The notes under the pieces were generated by a model that saw nothing but the letters and a program-made list of their open reading frames with translations, did not search any database and had not been told where the DNA came from. The translations under genes and the position numbers were made by a program. DNA of 64,000 nucleotides from Cupriavidus taiwanensis (lineage in GTDB: Bacteria > Pseudomonadota > Gammaproteobacteria > Burkholderiales > Burkholderiaceae), in NCBI RefSeq assembly GCF_900250075.1, contig NZ_LT977071.1, positions 2,437,901 through 2,501,900 on the forward strand. The letters run 5' to 3'. This document shows positions 27,191 through 35,115 of the stretch, piece by piece (position 1 is the first letter of the stretch; every line of letters starts with the position of its first letter).

Positions 27191-28618
27191 ATGCCATATC
27201 CCGCGCCAGCGCAGACGCCCTCGCCCACCCCGCGCATCCCCGCCAACACGAGCACCGCGCGGCCCTCGCGCTTCTCCAAGGAGGCCATCATCGCCCGGCC
27301 CGGCTTCAACCGCTGGATGGTGCCCCCGGCCGCGCTGGCGGTGCATCTGTGCATCGGCCAGGCCTACGCCTTCTCGGTGTTCAACGAGCCGCTGACCCGC
27401 ATCCTCGGCGTCACGCAATCCGCGCCCGGCGACTGGCAGCTGACCACGCTGGGCTGGGTGTTCTCGCTGGCAATCTTCTTCCTCGGCATCTCGGCCGCGT
27501 TTGCCGGCAAGTGGCTGGAGACGGTCGGCCCGCGGCGCACCATGTTCACCGCGGCCTGCTGTTTCGGCGGCGGCTTCGTGGTCTCGGCGCTCGGCATCTG
27601 GCTGCACCAGATCTGGCTGCTCTACCTGGGCTACGGCGTATTGGGGGGCATCGGCCTGGGGTTGGGCTACGTCTCGCCGGTGTCGACGCTGATCCGCTGG
27701 TTCCCGGACCGGCGCGGCATGGCCACGGGGATGGCGATCATGGGCTTCGGCGGCGGCGCGATGATCGGCGCGCCACTGTCGGTGGCGCTGATGAACCATT
27801 TCAAGAGCGCCACCAGCGCGGGGGTGGCGGAGACCTTCCTGGTGATGGGCGTGATCTACTTCATCTCGATGTCGATCGGCGCGCTCGCGATTCGCATCCC
27901 AGCCCCGGGATGGACCCCGCCTGGCTACGTCCCCCCGGCCAGGCCGAGCAAGATGGTGACGCACGCCAACGTGCATATCGACCAGGCCCTGAAGACGCCG
28001 CAGTTCTACCTGCTGTGGCTGATCCTGTTCCTCAATATCACGGCGGGCATCGGCGTGCTGGGCCAGGCCGCTGTGATGATCCAGGAAACTTTCAAGGGCA
28101 CCATCACCGCCGCGGCCGCGGCGGGCTTTGTCGGCCTGCTCAGCATCGGCAACATGACCGGACGCTTCCTGTGGAGCTCCGCCAGCGACTACTTCGGCCG
28201 CAAGCTTACCTACGCCATCTTCTTCGCCTTCGGCGCGGCGCTCTACATGGCGGTGCCGGCGGTGGGCGCATCCGGCAACGTGGCCCTGTTCGTGGCCTGC
28301 TACTTCCTGATCCTGACCATGTATGGCGGCGGCTTCAGCACCATCCCGGCCTACCTGGCGGACATGTTCGGCACCGCCTACGTCGGCGGCATCCATGGCC
28401 GCCTGCTGACCGCCTGGGCCGCCGCGGGCATTGCCGGGCCGGCGCTGGTCAACTACATCCGCGAGTACAAGCTCGCGCTAGGGGTGCCGAGGTCAGAGGT
28501 CTATGTCGATACCCTGCACATCATGGCCGGCCTGCTGGTGGTGGGCTTCGCATGCAACCTGCTGATGCGGCCCGTACATGCGCGGCATCATCTGCGCGAA
28601 GCCGCCGGCGCGGCTTGA
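27191..28618 (+). CDS. OFA-family MFS transporter (oxalate/formate-antiporter type)
   Basis: Twelve-helix major facilitator of 475 aa with an N-terminal cytoplasmic tail of about 40 residues. The N-terminal membrane stretch VPPAALAVHLCIGQAYAFSVFNEPL and the loop FPDRRGMATGMAIMGFGGGAMIGAP are typical of OFA carriers of organic anions such as oxalate, formate or pyruvate-like acids. The start at 27191 has AGGAGA upstream. The sigma-54 promoter and the divergent two-component system suggest the carrier is induced by its external substrate. A 40-aa membrane protein follows. The substrate is unproven. Confidence 0.88.
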   Translation: MPYPAPAQTPSPTPRIPANTSTARPSRFSKEAIIARPGFNRWMVPPAALAVHLCIGQAYAFSVFNEPLTRILGVTQSAPGDWQLTTLGWVFSLAIFFLGISAAFAGKWLETVGPRRTMFTAACCFGGGFVVSALGIWLHQIWLLYLGYGVLGGIGLGLGYVSPVSTLIRWFPDRRGMATGMAIMGFGGGAMIGAPLSVALMNHFKSATSAGVAETFLVMGVIYFISMSIGALAIRIPAPGWTPPGYVPPARPSKMVTHANVHIDQALKTPQFYLLWLILFLNITAGIGVLGQAAVMIQETFKGTITAAAAAGFVGLLSIGNMTGRFLWSSASDYFGRKLTYAIFFAFGAALYMAVPAVGASGNVALFVACYFLILTMYGGGFSTIPAYLADMFGTAYVGGIHGRLLTAWAAAGIAGPALVNYIREYKLALGVPRSEVYVDTLHIMAGLLVVGFACNLLMRPVHARHHLREAAGAA

Positions 28619-28653
28619 GCGGCTTCCCCTCATCTATCGCACGGAGATTCGCC

Positions 28654-28776
28654 ATGCAAGACGATCGCACCTTCGGCAAGGCCCTGCTGTTGTTCGCGTT
28701 CTGGGCTTATGTATTGATTCCGCTCGGCACCGGCATCTGGTCCACCCTGGGCAAGGCGCTGGCGCTGTTCAGCTGA
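28654..28776 (+). CDS. MFS transporter small subunit (40 aa, one membrane segment)
   Basis: Tiny membrane protein of 40 aa beginning MQDDRTFGKALLLFAFWAYVL, with a single hydrophobic helix (about residues 9-30). ACGGAGA precedes the ATG. Such proteins follow OFA-type carriers in Cupriavidus and relatives and are called MFS small subunits from context. It starts 35 bases after the carrier stop, so cotranscription is likely. The exact role is unknown. Confidence 0.75.
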   Translation: MQDDRTFGKALLLFAFWAYVLIPLGTGIWSTLGKALALFS

Positions 28777-28804
28777 GCGCAATGGACACTGCCGATTGGG
28801 TACT

Positions 28805-28825
28805 CCCTCTCCCTCTGGGAGAGGG
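28805..28825. repeat. REP-like palindrome CCCTCTCCC-TCT-GGGAGAGGG
   Basis: A 9-bp perfect stem with a 3-base loop, 29 bases after the small-subunit stop. It is followed by CTGGGGTGAGGGC rather than a T-run. Related palindromes are at 29087-29106 and 40136-40160. It could act as a transcript-end stabiliser. Confidence 0.7.
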
Positions 28826-28944
28826 CTGGGGTGAGGGCCGGGGTCGCAACGAAGTCGACGCGTTGGCATAGCGACGTCCTGCCCTCGCCCCCGCCCACCG
28901 TTGCTAACTGCTTGATTCCGCTAGTACCACCGAAGCATCAAATT

Positions 28945-29054
28945 CCACCGTCATTCCCGCGCAGGCGGGAATCCAGCGTCTTTGAGGTCCCCGAAGGGGG
29001 ACAAAAAGCCACTGGGTCCCCGCCTGCGCGGGGACGACAACCATCGGTGACTGG
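28945..29054 (-). repeat. Dispersed ~110-bp palindromic repeat, copy B
   Basis: This is the reverse-orientation counterpart of copy A (26770-26878). It runs from CCACCGTCATTCCCGCGCAG to CCATCGGTGACTGG. The two copies differ by scattered substitutions but keep order and internal palindromes. Confidence 0.85.
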
Positions 29055-29086
29055 CAAGAAGCCGGCACGTGCAAACGTGCGGGGGT

Positions 29087-29106
29087 CTCTCCCGCACGCG
29101 GGAGAG
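29087..29106. repeat. REP-like palindrome CTCTCCCGC-AC-GCGGGAGAG
   Basis: A 9-bp perfect inverted repeat with a 2-base centre, shortly after repeat copy B. It belongs to the same family as those at 28805 and 40136. Confidence 0.7.
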
Positions 29107-29276
29107 GGGAGAAAACAGTCGGGATTCGTGGGCCCTCAACTCTCAGCCTCGACAACTGAGCTTGCACAGATCCCCAAAAACTGTATCCCTGCCAGCCACG
29201 CCGTCATCCCTACCCTTGTCCGTAGTGTCGCGCGACATGCCGTCGTGCCGGCGGCAACCCCACGGAGAGCACATCG

Positions 29277-30731
29277 ATGCACGGACTCACAGCGCTGGAC
29301 CTTGCCCGGATCCAGTTCGGATTCACGGTTTCCTTTCATATCCTGTTTCCCGCCATCACCATCGGGCTGGCGTGTTTCCTGGCCTTCCTGGAAGCGCGCT
29401 GGCTCTACACCAAAGACCCGGTGTACCGGTCCCTGTACCAGTTCTGGATCAAGATCTTCGCGCTGAACTTCGGCATGGGCGTCGTTTCCGGCCTGGTCAT
29501 GGCCTATGAATTCGGCACCAACTGGTCCGGCTTCTCGCAGTTCGCCGGCAGCATCACCGGCCCGCTGCTGACCTACGAAGTGCTGACGGCATTCTTCCTG
29601 GAAGCCGGCTTCCTCGGCGTGATGCTGTTTGGCTGGAACCGCGTCGGGCCGGGGCTTCACTTCTTCGCGACCGTGATGGTGGCGCTGGGCACGCTGATCT
29701 CGTCGACCTGGATCCTGGCCTCCAACAGCTGGATGCATACGCCGGCCGGCTACGTCGTCGTCGCCGGCAAGGTGGTGCCGACCGACTGGCTCGAGGTGAT
29801 CTTCAACCCGTCGTTCCCTTACCGCCTCGCGCACATGGTGATTGCGGCGCTGCTGTCCACGGCGCTGTTCGTGGCGGCGGCGTCGGCCTGGCAGCTGCTG
29901 CATGGCCGCGCCGTTCCCGCCGCGCGCAAGATGCTGTCGATGGCGCTGTGGATGGTGCTGGTGGCCGCGCCGCTGCAAGCGGTGGTGGGCGACGCGCATG
30001 GGCTTAACACGCTGGCGCACCAGCCCGCCAAGATCGCGGCGATGGAGGGGCACTGGAATACCGCGCCCAGCGGCGACAAGGGCGGCTTCCCGCTGATCGT
30101 CTTCGGCATTCCCGACATGGAGCGCGAGGAAACCCGCTACGCCATCGAGATCCCGCGCCTGGGCAGCCTGATCCTGACGCACAGCCTGGACGGCCAGATC
30201 CGCGGGCTCAAGGACTTCCCGAAAGCGGACCGTCCCAACGCCACCGTGGTGTTCTTCACCTTCCGCGCCATGGTTGGCCTGGGCGTGGCGATGATCCTGT
30301 TCGGCCTGCTCGGCTGGATCCTGCGCCGCAATGGCGCGGTGTACCGCTCGCGCGCGTTCCTGCGTCTGGCGGTGGCGATGGGGCCCACCGGCCTGATCGC
30401 ATTGCTGGCGGGCTGGATGACCACGGAGATCGGGCGCCAGCCATGGGTGGTCTATGGACTGCTGCGCACCCACGATGCCGTGTCCGCGCATCAGGCGGGG
30501 CCGGTGGCGCTGTCGCTGGCGCTGTTCGTGGTGGTCTATTTCGTCTGCTTCGGCGTGGGCATCCGCTACATGCTCAGGCTGGCCTGCGCCGGCCCGGCGC
30601 CGGATACGCACCACCCGCACCCCCATCCGGACGACCGGCCGTCCTACGGCCCCGGCAGCGTCGTTCCCGCCGCCCTCGCCGCCGCTTCCACTCCCAACGC
30701 GATGGCCCCGCACGGCCGCCGCGAATCCTGA
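29277..30731 (+). CDS. cydA: Cytochrome bd-type quinol oxidase subunit I (CioA type)
   Basis: Inner-membrane quinol oxidase subunit of 484 aa that reduces oxygen to water with high affinity. Haem ligands are placed by motif: His in VSFHILFPAITIG (about residue 20) and His in FPYRLAHMVIAALL (about 188). The short periplasmic Q-loop, with GDKGGFPLIVFGIPDMEREE after TLAHQPAKIAAMEG, indicates the short-loop cyanide-insensitive (Cio) type. The C-terminal tail is His/Pro-rich (DTHHPHPHPDD). GGAG precedes the ATG. It is followed after 13 bases by subunit II. Confidence 0.95.
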   Translation: MHGLTALDLARIQFGFTVSFHILFPAITIGLACFLAFLEARWLYTKDPVYRSLYQFWIKIFALNFGMGVVSGLVMAYEFGTNWSGFSQFAGSITGPLLTYEVLTAFFLEAGFLGVMLFGWNRVGPGLHFFATVMVALGTLISSTWILASNSWMHTPAGYVVVAGKVVPTDWLEVIFNPSFPYRLAHMVIAALLSTALFVAAASAWQLLHGRAVPAARKMLSMALWMVLVAAPLQAVVGDAHGLNTLAHQPAKIAAMEGHWNTAPSGDKGGFPLIVFGIPDMEREETRYAIEIPRLGSLILTHSLDGQIRGLKDFPKADRPNATVVFFTFRAMVGLGVAMILFGLLGWILRRNGAVYRSRAFLRLAVAMGPTGLIALLAGWMTTEIGRQPWVVYGLLRTHDAVSAHQAGPVALSLALFVVVYFVCFGVGIRYMLRLACAGPAPDTHHPHPHPDDRPSYGPGSVVPAALAAASTPNAMAPHGRRES

Positions 30732-30744
30732 ACAGGTGATCGAC

Positions 30745-31752
30745 ATGGGTATCAACCTTCCCGTTATCTGGGCTGCGCTGATCTTCTTCGGCGTGATGAT
30801 GTACGTCATCATGGACGGATTCGACCTCGGCATCGGCATCCTCTTCCCCTTCGTCGGCGACCGCCATGACCGCGACGTGATGATGAATACGGTCGCGCCG
30901 GTGTGGGACGGCAACGAAACCTGGCTGGTTCTGGGCGGCGCGGCGCTGCTGGGCGCCTTCCCGCTGGCGTATTCGGTGCTGCTTAGCGCCTTCTACCTGC
31001 CGCTGGTGTTCATGCTGCTGGGGCTGATCTTCCGCGGCGTCGCCTTCGAATTCCGCTTCAAGGCCAGCGACCGCAGCCGCCCGTACTGGGACGCCGCGTT
31101 CACCTGGGGCTCGGTGGTCGCTGCCTTCTTCCAGGGCGTGACGCTGGGCGCCTATATCGACGGCATCGCCATGGACGGCACCACCTTCAGCGGCGGCGCG
31201 CTCGACTGGCTGGCGCCGTTTCCGCTGTTCTGCGGCGTTGGCGTGGTGATCACTTACGCGTTCCTCGGCGTCACCTGGCTCATCATGAAGACCGAGGGCC
31301 GGCTGCAGTGGACCATGCTGCGCGTGACCAACGTACTGACCGGCGTGATGCTGGCGATGGTGGGCTTGGTCAGCATCTGGACGCCGCTGACCCACCCGGA
31401 GATCGCGCAGCGCTGGTTTGCGCTGCCCAACCTGCTGTTCTTCCTGCCGGTGCCGCTGCTGGTGCTGGGCTCGGCCTGGGGCATCTACCGGTCGCTGCGC
31501 CGGCAGCCCAATGTGTCGCCGTTCCTGTATGCGCTGCTGATGGTCTTCATGGGCTATACCGGGCTGGCCATCAGCATCTGGCCCAACATCATCCCGCCGT
31601 CGGTCTCGATCTTCGATGCCTCGTCGCCGCCGCAAAGCCAGGGCTTCGCGCTGGTCGGCACGCTCTTCATCGTGCCGATCATCCTGGCCTACACCTCGTG
31701 GTCGTACTACGTGTTCCGCGGCAAGGTCCGGCGCGGCGAGGGGTACCACTGA
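30745..31752 (+). CDS. cydB: Cytochrome bd-type quinol oxidase subunit II
   Basis: Subunit II of the bd-type oxidase, 335 aa, with about eight to nine membrane helices. The family N-terminus is clear: WAALIFFGVMMYVIMDGFDLGIGILFPF, followed by PVWDGNETWLVLGGAALLGAFPLAYS. It pairs with CydA from the preceding gene. Its stop overlaps the start of the DUF2474 gene (last base shared). Confidence 0.95.
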   Translation: MGINLPVIWAALIFFGVMMYVIMDGFDLGIGILFPFVGDRHDRDVMMNTVAPVWDGNETWLVLGGAALLGAFPLAYSVLLSAFYLPLVFMLLGLIFRGVAFEFRFKASDRSRPYWDAAFTWGSVVAAFFQGVTLGAYIDGIAMDGTTFSGGALDWLAPFPLFCGVGVVITYAFLGVTWLIMKTEGRLQWTMLRVTNVLTGVMLAMVGLVSIWTPLTHPEIAQRWFALPNLLFFLPVPLLVLGSAWGIYRSLRRQPNVSPFLYALLMVFMGYTGLAISIWPNIIPPSVSIFDASSPPQSQGFALVGTLFIVPIILAYTSWSYYVFRGKVRRGEGYH

Positions 31753-31901
31753 TGGCCAGGACTCCGCATAAGACGCCGAGCGCACCACTGGCGACCCGCC
31801 TCGGCTGGCTGCTGGCGCTGTGGCTGGCCGGGGTCGGCACGGTGTTCGCCTGCGCCAGCCTGATGAAGCTGCTGATGCGCGCCGCGGGCCTCGCGCACTG
31901 A
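31752..31901 (+). CDS. DUF2474 small membrane protein (oxidase accessory subunit)
   Basis: A 49-aa protein with one hydrophobic helix (about residues 17-41, LGWLLALWLAGVGTVFACASLMKLL). DUF2474 proteins regularly follow cioAB/cydAB and probably play a CydX/CioZ-like stabilising role; that role is inferred. It starts at the last base of cydB, so it is translationally coupled. Confidence 0.8.
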   Translation: MARTPHKTPSAPLATRLGWLLALWLAGVGTVFACASLMKLLMRAAGLAH

Positions 31902-31905
31902 CGCC

Positions 31906-33978
31906 ATGTCCGCTTCCCGCCCACTTTCTCCCGTCACGCCACGGCCACGCCCTGCCGGGATGGCCGGCGCGCTCGCCGCGGCGTGGGCGGGCGCTCCCGA
32001 TCTTGCGCCCTGGCTGCATTCCCTCAAGGTGTTCGGCGCGGCGATGCTGGCGCTCGGCACGGCGCTGGCGCTGGGCCTGCCGCGGCCCTACTGGGCCATG
32101 GCGACGGTCTACCTGGTGTCCAGCCCGCTCGCCGGCGCGACGCATGCCAAGGGCGCCTACCGCGTCGTCGGCACGCTGCTGGGGGCCATCGGCGCGGTGG
32201 CGCTGGTGCCCTGTCTGGTCGACCAGCCCGTGCTGCTGATGGCGGCGATCGCCTGCTGGACCGGCACCCTGCTCTACCTGTCCTTGCTGGAGCCGGCACC
32301 GCGCAACTACATCTGCCTGCTGGCCGCCTATACGCTGCCGATCGTCGCGCTGCCGACCGTGACCCACCCCGGCACGGTGTTCGACGTCGCGCTGACGCGG
32401 ATCGAGGAGATCGTGATCGGCATCGTCTGCGCCAGCGTGGTCAGCGCGGTGGTGTTCCCATCGCGCACCGCGCCGGCGCTGGCCGCGCGCGCGGCGGCAT
32501 GGATGGAGCACGCCTCGCGCTGGAGCGCCGACATGCTGGCCGGCCGCGCCAGCGCGGGGCAACGCCACGACAGCTTCAGCACGCTCGCCGCCGATATCCT
32601 CGCGCTGGAAACCCAGATGGCCCAGCTCGCCTATGAATCCGGCAACGCGCAGACGCTGCGGCGCGCACGCGCGCTGCACCAGCGCATGACCGCGATGCTG
32701 CCACTGGTGCTGGCGCTGGCCGATGCCGCGGACGCGTTGCGCCGGCATCGCCCCGGCATGCCGGAGCACGTCGCGCAGCGCCTGCGCGCCATGCTGGACT
32801 GGATCGCCGGTGCGGCCGGCGCGTCGCGCCCGCCGCCGTCGTGGTACCCGGCGTGCACGGCGCCGACCGCGCCCCCCGACTGGCACGCGCGGCTGGTCGC
32901 GGCGACCTTCGACTACCTCGATGAACTGGGCGACCTCTGGCAGGACTGCCGCCTGCTGCAGGCCAGCCTGCGCCAGCGCGGCAGCGAGCCCGCGGCGCTG
33001 CGTTACCGCGTGGAGCCGGCCGGCCAGGCGCGGCATCATGACCACGCGCAGCTATTGTTCCGCGCCGCCACGGCGGGCTCGGCGACGCTGGTGGCCGGCC
33101 TGCTGTGGATGGCATCCGGCTGGGTGGACGGCGCCGTGCCGGTCGGCCTGGCGGCGCTGGCCAGCTGCTTCATCGCCTGCACGCCCGAGCCGCGGCTGGT
33201 GGCTGGCCGCGTGATCGCGTGGAGCGTGGCCTGCGCGCTGCTGTCCTGGTACTACCAGTTCGTGGTGCTGCAGCTGGCCCATGACTTCGGCTCGCTCGCC
33301 GCGCTGCTGTTCGGGCCTTACCTGGTGATCGGCGCGATGACCACGCAGCCGCGCTTCGCGTTGTTCGGCGTGCTGCTGGCCGTGACCGCGGCGTCATTCC
33401 CGGGGCCGCAGAACCTGGGAACGGCGAGTTTTTCCGGCATTTTCAACGGCAGCCTGGCAAGCCTGGCGGCACTGGTGTTCGCCGCGCTGTGGGCGGTGCT
33501 GATGCAGCCGTTTGGCCAGCAGCTGGTGGCATACCGGCTGGCGCGCGCCAACTGGAACGAGATCGCGCTGGCCGCCCATCCGCGCGCGCCGGTCAATAGC
33601 GCGCGGCTGCGCGGCCGCCTGCTGGACCGCCTGCTGCGCCAGTGGCCGCCGCTGACGCGCCGCAACCATGCCAGCCATGAGCAGGCGGCCAATGCGCTGG
33701 CCGACTTCCTGGTCGAAGTTGCCGTGCTGGCGCTGCGGCGCGCCACGGATCGCGCAGTCGCCCGCGTGCTTGCCGGGGTCGCGCGGCACTACCGCCACTG
33801 CGCGCGTGCCGGCCATGCCATCCCGCCCGCGCCGGCGCTGGCTGCGCAGATCGACGCGGCCTTCGCGGCGCTGGCCACGTCCGCGCACGGCAGCTCCCGC
33901 TCCACGCTGACGGCGCTCGCCACGCTGCGCCTCGCTCTCTATCCCCATGACCAGGAAAGACGCCATGCACGCCACTGA
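31906..33978 (+). CDS. FUSC-family aromatic-acid-type efflux protein (AaeB-like)
   Basis: Inner-membrane protein of 690 aa with two blocks of membrane helices (about residues 40-190 and 385-540) separated by soluble stretches, the FUSC/AaeB layout. The first block includes LGLPRPYWAMATVYLVSSPLAGATHAKGAYRVVGTLLGA. Together with the DUF1656 and HlyD proteins encoded next it should form an AaeAB-like efflux system, exporting aromatic carboxylic acids or similar compounds across the envelope. It starts only 4 bases after the DUF2474 stop, so it belongs to the same transcript as the oxidase. Confidence 0.88.
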   Translation: MSASRPLSPVTPRPRPAGMAGALAAAWAGAPDLAPWLHSLKVFGAAMLALGTALALGLPRPYWAMATVYLVSSPLAGATHAKGAYRVVGTLLGAIGAVALVPCLVDQPVLLMAAIACWTGTLLYLSLLEPAPRNYICLLAAYTLPIVALPTVTHPGTVFDVALTRIEEIVIGIVCASVVSAVVFPSRTAPALAARAAAWMEHASRWSADMLAGRASAGQRHDSFSTLAADILALETQMAQLAYESGNAQTLRRARALHQRMTAMLPLVLALADAADALRRHRPGMPEHVAQRLRAMLDWIAGAAGASRPPPSWYPACTAPTAPPDWHARLVAATFDYLDELGDLWQDCRLLQASLRQRGSEPAALRYRVEPAGQARHHDHAQLLFRAATAGSATLVAGLLWMASGWVDGAVPVGLAALASCFIACTPEPRLVAGRVIAWSVACALLSWYYQFVVLQLAHDFGSLAALLFGPYLVIGAMTTQPRFALFGVLLAVTAASFPGPQNLGTASFSGIFNGSLASLAALVFAALWAVLMQPFGQQLVAYRLARANWNEIALAAHPRAPVNSARLRGRLLDRLLRQWPPLTRRNHASHEQAANALADFLVEVAVLALRRATDRAVARVLAGVARHYRHCARAGHAIPPAPALAAQIDAAFAALATSAHGSSRSTLTALATLRLALYPHDQERRHARH

Positions 33979-34177
33979 GTTCGACCTGTATGGCGTGTTC
34001 GTGCCCGCCACCGTGGTGTGGATGCTGGCCGCGTTCGCGGTCACCGCCGCACTGCGTGCCGTGCTGGTCCGGGTCGGCTTCTACCGCATCGTGTGGCACC
34101 GGTCCTTGTTCAACCTCTCGCTGTACATCCTCGTATTGGGCGCCATCGTCGCGCTCGTCTGGCAGGCCCCATCATGA
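33965..34177 (+). CDS. DUF1656 small membrane protein (AaeX-like)
   Basis: A 70-aa protein with two hydrophobic helices (about residues 9-33 and 47-67) and the typical start EFDLYGVFVPATVVWM. DUF1656 (AaeX-like) proteins are found between FUSC and HlyD genes of aromatic-acid efflux operons. The start at 33965 has AGGAAA upstream; a start at 33947 is in frame. It overlaps the FUSC gene by 14 bases and the HlyD gene by 4. Confidence 0.85.
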   Translation: MHATEFDLYGVFVPATVVWMLAAFAVTAALRAVLVRVGFYRIVWHRSLFNLSLYILVLGAIVALVWQAPS

Positions 34178-35004
34178 TTCGCAAGCTCTCGCTGCTCGTC
34201 CCGGTTGCTGTGACCCTGGCCGCGGTGGCCGCCGCGGCGATGACCGCCTGGCACCTCTGGCAGTACTACACCGCGGCGCCTTGGACCCGCGACGGCCACG
34301 TGCGCGCCGCGGTGATCCAGGTCGCGCCCGATGTCTCGGGTCCCGTCACGGCGGTGCTGATCGGCGACAACGCGCGGGTGCAACGCGGCCAGGTGCTGTT
34401 CGAGGTGGATCCGGAGCGCTTCCGCCTGCGCCTTAGGCAGGCGCAGGCCGAAGCCGCGTCGGCACGCGCGGCGCTGGCGCTGGCGCGGCGGCTCCGCAAC
34501 GCGGCCGCCGTAGCCGCCGTAGCTGCCGCACAGGCGCGCCTCGACCAGGCCCGGGCCGCGGTCGACATCGCCGCGCTGGACCTGACGCGTTGCCGCGTCA
34601 CCAGCCCGGTCGACGGCCAGGTCAGTGACCGCCTGCCGCGCGCCGGCGACTTCGCCACCCGCGGCAAGCCGGCCCTGTCGGTGGTGGCAAGCGGCTCGCA
34701 ATACGTCGAGGGCTATTTCGAGGAGACCAAGCTGCCCGCGATCCGGATCGGCAGCGCCGCCGACGTGCATGTCATGGGGCAGCGCGCGCCGCTGCACGGA
34801 CAGGTGCAGAGCATCGCGCCCGGCATCGAGGACCAGGACCGCGCACTCGGCCCGAACCTGCTGCCGAGCGTCAACCCGACCTTCAACTGGGTGCGGCTGG
34901 CGCAGCGGATACCGGTGCGCATCGCGCTCGATCCGGTCCCGGAAGGCGTCCAGCTGATTGCCGGCCAGACCGCCACGGTACGCATCCGCGAGCCGCACCC
35001 CTGA
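34174..35004 (+). CDS. HlyD-family membrane fusion protein (AaeA-like)
   Basis: Periplasmic adaptor of 276 aa with an N-terminal membrane anchor (residues 5-28). The first biotinyl-lipoyl half is YTAAPWTRDGHVRAAVIQVAPDVSGPV, a short helical hairpin spans about 85-140, and the second half is CRVTSPVDGQVSDRLPRAGDF. It links the FUSC pump to an outer-membrane channel, which is not encoded here. The ATGA overlap with DUF1656 shows coupling. It is the last gene of the oxidase/efflux run. Confidence 0.9.
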   Translation: MIRKLSLLVPVAVTLAAVAAAAMTAWHLWQYYTAAPWTRDGHVRAAVIQVAPDVSGPVTAVLIGDNARVQRGQVLFEVDPERFRLRLRQAQAEAASARAALALARRLRNAAAVAAVAAAQARLDQARAAVDIAALDLTRCRVTSPVDGQVSDRLPRAGDFATRGKPALSVVASGSQYVEGYFEETKLPAIRIGSAADVHVMGQRAPLHGQVQSIAPGIEDQDRALGPNLLPSVNPTFNWVRLAQRIPVRIALDPVPEGVQLIAGQTATVRIREPHP

Positions 35005-35115
35005 CGCCGCGGCGCTCGGGCCGCAACTGTTCTGCTTGCACGCCGGCCCCTTTGTACGCCTGCGGCGCGGTCGCCGGCGCCTACGATGGACCGCATACGC
35101 TTATGGAGACTCCCC

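Larger units (their letters stand above)
28777..29276. other. 500-bp repeat-rich intergenic region
   Basis: No gene was found. The stretch contains two CCCTCTCCC/GGGAGAGGG-type palindromes and copy B of the 110-bp repeat, each annotated separately. It ends with the leader of cydA; the promoter of the oxidase operon should lie in the last 200 bases, but no clear motif was identified. Confidence 0.6.

Noticed and set aside
28805..28825. Palindrome considered as a rho-independent terminator
   Set aside because: The stem is strong but there is no T-run on either side, and the same palindrome recurs elsewhere as a dispersed repeat.
30574..33045. 823-aa minus-strand frame opposite cydB and the FUSC gene
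   Set aside because: Low-complexity antisense frame; the plus-strand genes have clear motifs and ribosome binding sites.
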